Both the position numbers and the translations under genes were made by a program. The notes beneath the pieces were generated by a model that had not been told where the DNA came from, did not search any database, and was given only the letters and a program-made list of their open reading frames with translations. From NCBI GenBank assembly GCA_017454295.1, contig JAFTDF010000016.1, positions 16,557 through 80,556 on the forward strand: a stretch of DNA of 64,000 nucleotides, given 5' to 3'. Below are positions 52,637 through 60,269 of this stretch, in pieces (position 1 is the stretch's first letter; the number at the start of each line of letters is the position of its first letter). This DNA comes from Bacilli bacterium (GTDB lineage: Bacteria > Bacillota_I > Bacilli_A > RFN20 > CAG-826).

Positions 52637-54685
52637 TTATTCGACCGCGTTGTCGCGAATGACGCGTTCTTTGAGATATTCGGGCACTTCTTCGTATTTG
52701 TAGAATTCGCGGTTGAAGAAGCCGGAAGATTGGGTGATAGATTTGAGCTGGGTCGTATAGTCGATGACTTCGGCTTCGGGGATGAGGACTTCGATTTCTT
52801 GGTTCCCGAAGTCTTTTTCCTCGATGTTTTGGATCCGTGCCCGACGGGTATTCAAATCGGAGAGGACGGAACCGGTATATTTGGATTCGACGTTGACCTT
52901 TAATCGAAGGATCGGCTCAAGGATGATCGGCTTGCACTTGGGATAGGCATCCTTAAAGGCAAGGATTGCGGCCATCTTGAAAGCGAGTTCGTTGGAGTCG
53001 ACGGGGTGATACTTCCCATCGGTGAGGACGCCTTTGACGCCGATGACCGGGAAGCCGGCCAATAAGCCTTTTTCCAGCGCTTCATAGAAGCCTTTTTCGA
53101 CGGCGGGGAAGTAATTCTTCGGGACGGCGCCGCCAAAGACATCGGTTTCGAAGGTATTTTCTTCGGCCGGCTCGAAGCGCATCTTGACCACGCCATAGAA
53201 CCCGGAACCGCCGGATTGCTTCTTATAGGAACCATCGCCTTCCGCGGTGCCTTTGATGGATTCGCGGTAAACGATCTTCATCCGTTCGGTGAAGACTTCG
53301 ATTTTGTAGATGCTGCGGATCTTATCCAAGACGAAGTCCAAATGGGATTCGGAGACGCCACCGAGCAGCAATTGCTTGGTTTCGTTGTTGCGTTGGACTT
53401 GGACGCAGGGGTCTTCCATCTGGATTTTGGCAAGGGCCTGCACCAATTTCCCTTCGGAATTCTTATCGGTGATCAACGCTTTGAAGATGACCGCGGTCGG
53501 ATATTTCACGGGTTTGAAGATTGCGGGGTTCTTCGGGGCGGAGAGGGTATCGCCGCAGCGGACATCATCAAGCTTGGTGAAGGCGCAGATATCGCCAGCC
53601 CGGACTTCGTCGATGGGATCGAGCTTTTTGCCCGTCATGACGAACATCGAAGAGACGCGCTGCGTATTGCCACGGACATAAACGTCGTCGCCAGGGTGGA
53701 GGATACCAGAGCAAACCTTGGCGATATGGATGGTCCCGGCATAGGGATCGACCAAGGTTTTAAAGACATAGGCGGAGAAGGGCTCTTCGTCGCTGGTTTT
53801 GCGGATGATCTCTTTCCCGTTTTCGTCAGTGGCTTCTAAAGGCTTTAAGTCGGCGGGGTTGGGCAAATAGTCGATCATCATCTGCAATAAGGTTTGCACA
53901 CCGATGTTCTTTTCGGCCGAGCCAACGATGACCGGGGTTAGTTCGCCCGAGATGACGCTGCGCTTCAAGGAGGAGCGGATCTCTTCCTGAGTGAATTCCT
54001 CGCCGGCGAAGAACTTCTCAAGAAGCTCGTCATCGACTTTGGCCACCTCTTCGACGATGGTGTTATGGAGTTCGAGGACACGGGCCCGTTTGTCGGGATA
54101 GATTTCGGCCTCAACGCATTCTTTGCCGTTATAGACGTGGGCTTTTAAGTCGACCGCGTTGGCAAAGCCATCGAAGGAATCCTCATGCCCCAAGGGATAG
54201 CAGAAGGAGATGACGTTGGTGCCGAAGCGTTCGCGGATATCGTCCATGAGGGCATCGAAATCGACGCCTTCCTTATCCATCTTATTGACGAAGATAAAGG
54301 TAGGGACACCTTTGCGGCGGAGCTGTTTCCAATGCTTCATGGTCACGACTTGGATACCGACGGAGGCATCGATGACCAAGATGGCGCCTTTGATGACCCC
54401 GGTGATGCCGAGGACTTCGGAAATGAAGTCGTCATTCCCCGGGAGGTCGATGACGTTGATCTTGTGACCGTCTTTATAAACGGGGACGACCGCTGCTTGG
54501 ACCGAGCCGCCCCGCTTTTGTTCGGAGAGGGTGTAGTCGGAGAGGGTGTTCTTCTTATCGACGGATCCTTTTTCGGGGATGAGTTTGCTGACAAAGGCCA
54601 TCGATTCGACCAAAGTGGTCTTCCCTGAGCCCTGGTGGCCTAGAATCGCCACATTGCGGATGTGGCTTGCATCATAATGTTCCAT
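52637..54685 (-). CDS. EF-G paralogue with altered switch II
   Basis: 682 aa translational GTPase with all five EF-G domains but divergent from FusA. P-loop GHQGSGKT (16-23), NKMD near 134 and G5 GSA present. Switch II, DTPGH in EF-G, is D80-L-P-G-N84: the catalytic histidine is Asn. Such paralogues (EF-G2 type) often have changes here and weak or no GTPase activity. Domain IV is complete. Co-transcribed with a Fic protein upstream (15-base gap). Function unknown; it could be a ribosome-rescue or regulatory factor. Confidence 0.88.
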   Translation of the reverse strand: MEHYDASHIRNVAILGHQGSGKTTLVESMAFVSKLIPEKGSVDKKNTLSDYTLSEQKRGGSVQAAVVPVYKDGHKINVIDLPGNDDFISEVLGITGVIKGAILVIDASVGIQVVTMKHWKQLRRKGVPTFIFVNKMDKEGVDFDALMDDIRERFGTNVISFCYPLGHEDSFDGFANAVDLKAHVYNGKECVEAEIYPDKRARVLELHNTIVEEVAKVDDELLEKFFAGEEFTQEEIRSSLKRSVISGELTPVIVGSAEKNIGVQTLLQMMIDYLPNPADLKPLEATDENGKEIIRKTSDEEPFSAYVFKTLVDPYAGTIHIAKVCSGILHPGDDVYVRGNTQRVSSMFVMTGKKLDPIDEVRAGDICAFTKLDDVRCGDTLSAPKNPAIFKPVKYPTAVIFKALITDKNSEGKLVQALAKIQMEDPCVQVQRNNETKQLLLGGVSESHLDFVLDKIRSIYKIEVFTERMKIVYRESIKGTAEGDGSYKKQSGGSGFYGVVKMRFEPAEENTFETDVFGGAVPKNYFPAVEKGFYEALEKGLLAGFPVIGVKGVLTDGKYHPVDSNELAFKMAAILAFKDAYPKCKPIILEPILRLKVNVESKYTGSVLSDLNTRRARIQNIEEKDFGNQEIEVLIPEAEVIDYTTQLKSITQSSGFFNREFYKYEEVPEYLKERVIRDNAVE

Positions 54686-54700
54686 GTTCGCTTACCTCAC

Positions 54701-55738
54701 TTAGACGCGGAAATATTTGCTGTAACGCCCTTTGGTGATGATTTGGATCCGCCCTTCGCGGAGCAATTTGGCAAGGGCCTTCTCAATGGTGGATTTGCTA
54801 ATCGCATAGAGAATGCGGAGGACCATCGTCTTGCCGATGGGGGTCGCCGAATCGTTGATGACGCGGAGGACTTTCTCTTCGCAGCTATCCTCAAGCGCGT
54901 TGATTTCGAGGATATAGTCGAGTTTGCGGTAGGCTTCGAGGATCCGTTTCAAGACGAAGGAGACGAAGGCCTCGTAGTTGTTCTCGGATTCATTCCAGCC
55001 GTCGCTTGAAGCTTCGAAGGCGTCGATATATTCGCCAAGATGCTGCTTCATCAAATAAGGAATGGCAAAATAATCGTCCACGTCATAGCCAAACTTCTTC
55101 AGCAAGAAATGCAGCAACAAACGGGAGACGCGGCCATTGCCGTGGTTATAAGGATGGATGCACATGAAGTCGAGCATCGTCGCGGCGATGAGGACGAGTT
55201 TATTGCATTCCTCGTCTTTGGCGCATTCGTTGAATTGATATAAAAGGTTATCCAATAAGGGGACGACTTCTTCCGGGGGTGCGGAAACGAAGATCGTGCG
55301 GAAGCTGCCATCGGGCATGGCTTCCTGGATGTAGTTCTGACTATCCTTGAACTTCCCGCCGAATTCGGGGTTATAGTCCTTATAGATGTAATAATGGAGG
55401 GTGGTGATGAACGAACGATCGAGGGTTTGGAATTTGTAGACTTCGCCGATGAGGTCGAGGGCGTTGAGATAGCCTAAGACCATATGTTCCTGCAAGGTCT
55501 GGGGCGCGGAGGCGCGGCTAAGCAAGGCCTTTTCGCGTTCCTCTTGGATGTAGACATTGCCGATTTCATTGGAGGACATCACTTCGGAGAAGCGGGCGAT
55601 TTCGGCGAGACGGTCCGCTTTTTTGGCTTTCGCCACACCGGCGGTTTTTCCCTTATAGAATTCAATCGAATTCAAAAGAGAGACGATGTTGGGGGTATTC
55701 AAAGAAAGAAGCGCCCCTTTTAGGTCGAACATTTTCAT
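54701..55738 (-). CDS. Fic family protein, non-canonical Fic motif
   Basis: 345 aa from the ATG at 55738 (Shine-Dalgarno site AGAGGT); the frame is open upstream but only through non-coding DNA. Fic fold with motif H195-P-Y-N-H199-G-N-G-R203-V-S-R206. The position that binds magnesium (Asp/Glu in HxFx(D/E)GNGRxxR) is His, so AMP transfer may be lost or altered. An N-terminal SSNEIGN resembles the autoinhibitory (S/T)xxxE(G/N) helix in a shifted form. A C-terminal winged helix (about 285-345) may bind DNA or RNA. First gene of the Fic/EF-G-like unit. Confidence 0.88.
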   Translation of the reverse strand: MKMFDLKGALLSLNTPNIVSLLNSIEFYKGKTAGVAKAKKADRLAEIARFSEVMSSNEIGNVYIQEEREKALLSRASAPQTLQEHMVLGYLNALDLIGEVYKFQTLDRSFITTLHYYIYKDYNPEFGGKFKDSQNYIQEAMPDGSFRTIFVSAPPEEVVPLLDNLLYQFNECAKDEECNKLVLIAATMLDFMCIHPYNHGNGRVSRLLLHFLLKKFGYDVDDYFAIPYLMKQHLGEYIDAFEASSDGWNESENNYEAFVSFVLKRILEAYRKLDYILEINALEDSCEEKVLRVINDSATPIGKTMVLRILYAISKSTIEKALAKLLREGRIQIITKGRYSKYFRV

Positions 55739-55900
55739 ATTTTTTACCTCTGGCCATAATGATAACCCTTTTCTGAAAAATGGGTAGAGGCAATTCCGCA
55801 TAAAGTTTGGGTTTTTACCGAATTGATTTTTATCGTTGACGAAAAGATTCGGTCAATTCACCATAATCTTTCGAAAATGCAAATGAAGCCGTTGCGATGT

Positions 55901-55934
55901 TTTTAAGTATTTTTCAAGTTAGAAAGGTTACAAT
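55901..55934 (+). promoter_or_regulatory. promoter of the two-component system with degenerate repeat box
   Basis: TTTTAAGTAT (55901) and TTTCAAGTTA (55912) at period 11, then TACAAT at 55929-55934, nine bases before the ATG. Resembles the two strong boxes and suggests autoregulation. Leaderless-type start. Bases 55739-55900 hold an inverted repeat ACCGAAT / ATTCGGT and are A/T-rich. Confidence 0.5.
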
Positions 55935-55943
55935 TGGACTACC

Positions 55944-56612
55944 ATGAAGATTCTCTTAGCCGAAGATAACCGCGAATTGGTCTCCGCCATCGTCTCGGTG
56001 CTGACCATCGCCAAATACGATTGCGTTCCCGCTTTCGACGGGGTGATGGCGTTGACGCGCCTCCAAGAAGACGATTACGATCTTTTGATTTGCGACATTA
56101 TGATGCCCCGCAAAGACGGTTTCCAGGTCGTCAAGGAATTACGGGCCTCCGGCAGCAATATCCCCATCCTCATGCTCACCGCGCGGGCCGAAATCGACGA
56201 TAAGGTCTTGGCTTTGGATACCGGAGCCGACGATTACCTCACCAAACCCTTTGAAGTCAAAGAGCTCCTCGCCCGCATCCGCGCCTTATTAAGAAGAAAA
56301 GAGAAAGTGGCCGACGCCTACCATTTCGCCAATCTCACCCTCGATCACGAAACCTTTGAACTAGTGGGCGAAGGCAAAGTCCACCTCACCAATAAAGAAT
56401 ACCTACTCATGGAGACTTTGATGCATCACCACGACACCTTGCTTTCCACCGAACGTCTCATGGAAAGCGTGTGGGATTATGATTCGGAAGCCGAAATCAA
56501 CGTCGTTTGGGCCTATATCACTTCCTTAAGACGGAAGATGGAACAAGTTCGCGCCAAGGCCATTATCAAAGCCGTCCGCGGCCAAGGATATCGCTTGGAG
56601 GAAAGCCAATGA
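55944..56612 (+). CDS. OmpR-family response regulator
   Basis: 222 aa. Receiver domain with acidic pocket (AEDN), phospho-acceptor D51 in CDIMMP and Lys in TKPF near 101, then a winged-helix DNA-binding domain (about 125-222; LTNKEYLLMETLM, ITSLRRKME). Binds direct repeats in relatives, consistent with the period-11 boxes at 52555 and 57814. No Shine-Dalgarno site. Confidence 0.94.
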   Translation: MKILLAEDNRELVSAIVSVLTIAKYDCVPAFDGVMALTRLQEDDYDLLICDIMMPRKDGFQVVKELRASGSNIPILMLTARAEIDDKVLALDTGADDYLTKPFEVKELLARIRALLRRKEKVADAYHFANLTLDHETFELVGEGKVHLTNKEYLLMETLMHHHDTLLSTERLMESVWDYDSEAEINVVWAYITSLRRKMEQVRAKAIIKAVRGQGYRLEESQ

Positions 56613-57814
56613 TCGCCAAATTACGCCGCAAATTCGTCCTCTTTGCCCTGCTTTCCGTATCCGGATTACTCGCCATCATCCTCGTGGGCATCAACATCGC
56701 CAATTTTTCGCTCGTGGCTTCTTCCTCGGATTCCATCACCGCCGAACTGGCCCAGCGGGGTGGCGAATTCATCCCCAATAACCCCGGAGAAGGAGGAAAT
56801 CCCATCCGTCCCGATCGCCCCGATTCCCCCGATATGCAAAAGTCGATGCGCTATTTCACCGTGCGTGTCGATGGCACCCCCACTTTGGTGACCCGTTCTT
56901 TGGATTTGGTCTCCGATACCGAGGCTTTGACCTGGGCCAAAGAAGCCGCAACCAAAGGTGAGGTGGGTTGGTACCGCACCTATTACCGGTTCCGGAATTA
57001 TCAAAAAGACGGGGCGACTTACGTCACCTTTATCGATGCCTCCCGTGAATTAAGTCCTTCGTTTAACGTCCTAAACGCTTCCTTAATTGGAGGAGGCGTC
57101 GGCATTTTGGCCACCTTCTTATTGCTACTGCCCATCTCGAAAATCTTAGTCCGCCCCACCGAAGAGGCGTTCCGCCGTCAGAAACGGTTCGTTTCCGATG
57201 CCTCCCATGAATTGAAAACCCCCTTATCCATCATCTCCGCCAATAACGAGATCCAAGAGATGGTCACGGGCGAAACCGAACAAACCAAAGCCATCGGCAA
57301 ACAAGTCAAAGCCATGAATTCGCTCGTGCGCAATCTCAACGCCCTAGCCAAAATCGACGAAGTCGAGACCCACGAATTCGCCAAATTCGATCTTTCCTTT
57401 GCCTGCTCCGAAATCGCGGAAGGTTTCCGTAAGAAAGCCGAAGCCAAAGGTCTTTCCTATGAAGCCCACATTGCTTCCGACCTGGTCTATAAAGGGGAAG
57501 AGGCCTCCATTCGGATGTTATTCTCCACCGTCATCGAAAACGCCGTGAAATATGGCCAAAGCAAAGCTGAAATCTCCCTACAAAAAGAAGGCGACCATGT
57601 GGTCTTCCTCGCCACCAATGACGCCGAAGGCCTACAAGAAGGGCCTTTGGAAATGGTATTTGAACGGTTTTATCGTTCCCCCGAAGCCCGTGCTTCCGGC
57701 GTGGAAGGCTCGGGCATTGGCTTATCCATGGCCAAAGAGATCGTTTCTGCCCATAAGGGCAGGATCTTCGCCTGGGGAGAAAAGGGAATCTTTCATCTCA
57801 AAGTCGAACTCTAA
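56609..57814 (+). CDS. sensor histidine kinase
   Basis: 401 aa, start overlapping the regulator stop (ATGA). Membrane helices at about 9-33 and 157-180 bracket an outside domain of about 120 residues with a Pro/Asp/Gly-rich loop (PGEGGNPIRPDRPDSPD). No clear HAMP domain. H200 lies in the H box VSDASHELKTPLS; ATPase boxes N (VIENAVKYG) and G (GSGIGLSMAKEI) follow. Stimulus unknown; the linked genes suggest cell-surface carbohydrate or phosphate. Confidence 0.94.
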   Translation: MIAKLRRKFVLFALLSVSGLLAIILVGINIANFSLVASSSDSITAELAQRGGEFIPNNPGEGGNPIRPDRPDSPDMQKSMRYFTVRVDGTPTLVTRSLDLVSDTEALTWAKEAATKGEVGWYRTYYRFRNYQKDGATYVTFIDASRELSPSFNVLNASLIGGGVGILATFLLLLPISKILVRPTEEAFRRQKRFVSDASHELKTPLSIISANNEIQEMVTGETEQTKAIGKQVKAMNSLVRNLNALAKIDEVETHEFAKFDLSFACSEIAEGFRKKAEAKGLSYEAHIASDLVYKGEEASIRMLFSTVIENAVKYGQSKAEISLQKEGDHVVFLATNDAEGLQEGPLEMVFERFYRSPEARASGVEGSGIGLSMAKEIVSAHKGRIFAWGEKGIFHLKVEL

Positions 57815-57846
57815 TTTAAGTTCCTTTTAACTTCATCGTCCATACT
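57814..57846 (+). promoter_or_regulatory. direct-repeat activator box and -10 of the VTC/DUF4956 operon
   Basis: ATTTAAGTTC, one base, TTTTAACTTC (period 11), six bases, CATACT as -10. It begins at the last base of the kinase gene. Near-identical to the box at 52555 in sequence and spacing. Confidence 0.75.
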
Positions 57847-57870
57847 GGTTCTCGAAAGGAGGAAATGCCC

Positions 57871-58623
57871 ATGGCGATTCTGACGATGAACCGGACGGAA
57901 ATCAAATACATCCTCTCTCCGGAACAGCTGGCGTTTTTCTTGCCGCGACTAGAGGAACATATGCACATTGATGAATATGGCTTAACCTCCATCCTCTCCT
58001 TATATTACGACACCCCCGATTATCGATTGGTTCGCGCTTCCATCGAAAAGCCCGCCTTCAAAGAGAAGATCCGGCTTCGCTCCTATGGGGTGGCCCATCC
58101 CGATTCCCCAGTCTACCTCGAGCTCAAGCGCAAAGCCAAAGGCATCGTCTATAAGCGGCGCTCCTCCACCAATATCGAAGACGTGAATCGTTTCTTCGCT
58201 TATGAAGGAGATGTGCCCGCCAACGGCCAAATCGCCAAAGAAATCGGTTACTTCCGCAATTTCTACGGCACCTTGGTCCCTTCGATGATGATCATCTATG
58301 ACCGCACCGCTTATAAGCAAAACGAAGGTGATCTCCGCCTCACCATCGATTACAACCCCCGTTACCGCCAAGATCACCTCGATCTCACCTATGGGACGGA
58401 GGGGAAACCGCTCTTACCAGAAGGATATGCGATCCTCGAAATCAAAATCCAGGACAGCTGCCCCCTCTGGCTCGCCCATCTCCTCGATGAGGGGCATATC
58501 TACAAAGCTTCCTTCTCCAAATACGGGGAAGCCTATAAGAAAACCGCGGAGCTATCGTCTCCGGAAAGGAAACATCAACCATGGAAAACTTCTTCGAAAG
58601 CGTCTTCCCTTCAACCGGCGTAA
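57871..58623 (+). CDS. VTC-domain protein (polyphosphate polymerase-like)
   Basis: 250 aa triphosphate-tunnel fold related to the catalytic domain of yeast Vtc4. Seen: R8-x-E10-x-K12 (NRTEIKY), the LSLYYDTPDY strand, ELKRKAKGIVYKRR basic strand and LEIKIQ, which line the tunnel. In bacteria the family is linked to DUF4956 and CotH proteins; polyphosphate synthesis is possible but unproven. ATG 57871 lies eight bases after AAAGGAGG and is preferred to 57865. The 3' end overlaps DUF4956 by 43 bases. Confidence 0.9.
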   Translation: MAILTMNRTEIKYILSPEQLAFFLPRLEEHMHIDEYGLTSILSLYYDTPDYRLVRASIEKPAFKEKIRLRSYGVAHPDSPVYLELKRKAKGIVYKRRSSTNIEDVNRFFAYEGDVPANGQIAKEIGYFRNFYGTLVPSMMIIYDRTAYKQNEGDLRLTIDYNPRYRQDHLDLTYGTEGKPLLPEGYAILEIKIQDSCPLWLAHLLDEGHIYKASFSKYGEAYKKTAELSSPERKHQPWKTSSKASSLQPA

Positions 58624-59264
58624 CCCCCGCCACCTACTTCATGATGGCTGGGATCGCCCTTCTCGGTGGGATCCTCTTCTCCTTCATCATGTCCTTTAAG
58701 GTAAGGGCCCATAAGCGTTTCTTCTTGGTCAACGCCATCTTACCGGTGACCATCGGCACCGTCATCTGCTTCGTTAACGGCAACATCGGCGCTGGCATCG
58801 CCGTGGGCGGGGCCTTCGCCTTGGTCCGCTTCCGTTCCGCCCAAGGCACCGCCGATGAAATCGCCGCCATTCTCATCACCATGGCCAGCGGCATCGCCTT
58901 CGGTATGGGCTATCTCGCCTATGGGGCCATCGGACTCATCGCCCTGGCCCTGATCTATGTCGGACTTACCTATCTTCCCATCTTCAACCATGCCGCCTTA
59001 GAAAGCGAAAAGCTTCTGAAGGTGACCGTCCCCGAATCCCTCGATTACAGCGGGATCTTCGACGACACCTTCGCCCACTTCACCAAAAACGCCGAACTGG
59101 TGGAGACCAAAACCGTCAATATGGGCTCGATGTTCCGCCTCTCTTACAAGGTGAAGCTGAAAAACCCGAAGGAAGAGAAGGAATTCATCGACGAAATCCG
59201 CATCAAAAACGCCAACCTCGAAATCTCCCTTCTTCCCTATACCGAGGATGCAAAAAACCTTTAA
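58581..59264 (+). CDS. DUF4956 membrane protein
   Basis: 227 aa. Four membrane helices (about 20-40, 45-65, 67-85, 100-135) with the conserved GNIGAGIAVGGAFALVRFRSAQGTADE region between helices, and a soluble C-terminal domain. Family function unknown; partner of VTC-domain proteins. Shine-Dalgarno site AAAGGAA inside the VTC gene. Followed by a bidirectional terminator. Confidence 0.9.
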   Translation: MENFFESVFPSTGVTPATYFMMAGIALLGGILFSFIMSFKVRAHKRFFLVNAILPVTIGTVICFVNGNIGAGIAVGGAFALVRFRSAQGTADEIAAILITMASGIAFGMGYLAYGAIGLIALALIYVGLTYLPIFNHAALESEKLLKVTVPESLDYSGIFDDTFAHFTKNAELVETKTVNMGSMFRLSYKVKLKNPKEEKEFIDEIRIKNANLEISLLPYTEDAKNL

Positions 59265-59283
59265 ATCCCCATTCAATACAAGA

Positions 59284-59311
59284 AAACCCATCCGCGTTGG
59301 ATGGGTTTTTG
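59284..59311. terminator. bidirectional terminator between DUF4956 and the GG-leader peptide gene
   Basis: ACCCATCC / GGATGGGT hairpin with TTTTGCTACC on the plus strand and TTTCTTG on the minus strand. Confidence 0.85.
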
Positions 59312-59318
59312 CTACCTT

Positions 59319-59480
59319 TTAGGCAGGCATTTTTCCGGGGCCTTTGCCCTTGGGTTCTTCGTTCGGAAGCCGGGGTTCGATTCTGCGATGGCCAGGGTCT
59401 CCGCCGCCAGAGATGGTGGCGAGTTCTTCTTCGTTTAATTCTTCGGATTTGAGGTTGGGGTTTTCTTTTTTGTTTTTCAT
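59319..59480 (-). CDS. orphan double-glycine-leader peptide (bacteriocin/RiPP-like precursor)
   Basis: 53 aa. The leader ends SEELNEEELATISGG (GG at 25-26), a classical double-glycine cleavage site preceded by ELxxI. The core of about 27 residues is Pro/Gly/charge-rich and has no Cys, Ser or Thr, so lanthionine or disulfide bridges are impossible. No C39 peptidase transporter, modifying enzyme or immunity gene is in the window. Shine-Dalgarno site AAGGAAAGG. Could be a signalling peptide, unmodified bacteriocin or relic. Confidence 0.75.
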   Translation of the reverse strand: MKNKKENPNLKSEELNEEELATISGGGDPGHRRIEPRLPNEEPKGKGPGKMPA

Positions 59481-59518
59481 GGCGGTTTTCCTTTCCTTGT
59501 GGCCATATCTTAGCACAC

Positions 59519-59540
59519 CCCTTGTCACAAACTTGCCACA
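59519..59540 (-). promoter_or_regulatory. tandem 11-mers upstream of the GG-leader peptide
   Basis: Minus strand TGTGGCAAGTT followed at once by TGTGACAAGGG, two similar 11-mers in direct repeat, then the extended -10 TGCTAAGAT. Looks like a regulator site. Bases 59541-59689 beyond it show no supported gene. Confidence 0.5.
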
Positions 59541-59689
59541 CCTGCTGAAATTTTTTTGATTTCGAATTCTTTCTCTTTATGTACGCGCAAAAGAGGAAGG
59601 CAAATCAAGGTAAGATGATATGCAATCTTCAATGCCCCACTTAAAGAGCGTTTCGGGCACCACTTCATTTGACCAGACCATTCACCTTG

Positions 59690-59721
59690 AAGAAAAGAAA
59701 ATGCCACGGATTTGTGGCATT
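59690..59721 (-). terminator. ppa terminator
   Basis: Minus strand AATGCCAC / GTGGCATT hairpin followed by TTCTTTTCTTC. Confidence 0.85.
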
Positions 59722-59724
59722 TCT

Positions 59725-60267
59725 CTACACTTTGTCAGGGAAGCGTTCGGCGTAGCGGCGTTTGGCTTCCTCGATAATGGCGATGGCTTCTTCATGGCCG
59801 AAGATACCACGGGTCTCCGTCTCCTTGCCATGCTCAAGCTGCTTATACACGGTGAAGAAATGGGAAATCTCCTCGAAGATATGCTCGGGCAGTTCACGGA
59901 TGTCTTGGTAATCCGCATAGAAGGGATCGCTTAAACAGATGGCGATGATTTTGGCGTCGGACGCACCCGAGTCCACCATATCGAGCACGCCGATGGGTTT
60001 ACACCGCACCAAGGAGGCGGGAAGGGCGGGCTCGCTGGCGATGACCATGACGTCTAACGGGTCATCGTCTAGCCCCCAGGTCCGGGGGATAAAGCCATAA
60101 TTATGGGGATAATGGGTGGCCGTGAATAAGGTGCGGTCGAGAACGAGGGTATGGCATTCCTCGTCATATTCGTATTTGTTTTTGCTATGGGCCTGGATCT
60201 CGATGTATGCTAGGAAATCCGTAGCCGAAATCCGCGCAAGGGGCACCCGATGTAAGATATCCGCCAT
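59725..60267 (-). CDS. ppa: inorganic pyrophosphatase, family I
   Basis: Hydrolyses pyrophosphate from biosynthesis. 180 aa. Seen: KNKYEYDEECHTLVLDR (substrate Lys/Glu), HYPHNYGFIPRTWGLDDDPLDVMV with the three metal Asp residues, and the C-terminal EAIAIIEEAKRRY. Begins two bases after the malic enzyme stop without a Shine-Dalgarno site, so coupled. Many Firmicutes use family II instead; family I is usual in Mollicutes-like lines. Confidence 0.95.
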   Translation of the reverse strand: MADILHRVPLARISATDFLAYIEIQAHSKNKYEYDEECHTLVLDRTLFTATHYPHNYGFIPRTWGLDDDPLDVMVIASEPALPASLVRCKPIGVLDMVDSGASDAKIIAICLSDPFYADYQDIRELPEHIFEEISHFFTVYKQLEHGKETETRGIFGHEEAIAIIEEAKRRYAERFPDKV

Positions 60268-60269
60268 GG

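Noticed and set aside
55739..55870. TTGACG with CATAAT as a promoter before the response regulator
   Set aside because: The spacer is 20 bases, too long; the TACAAT at 55929 fits better.
59525..59707. 60-codon frame upstream of the GG-leader peptide
   Set aside because: No convincing ribosome site, it runs through the tandem 11-mer promoter region and the ppa terminator, and there is no recognisable protein.
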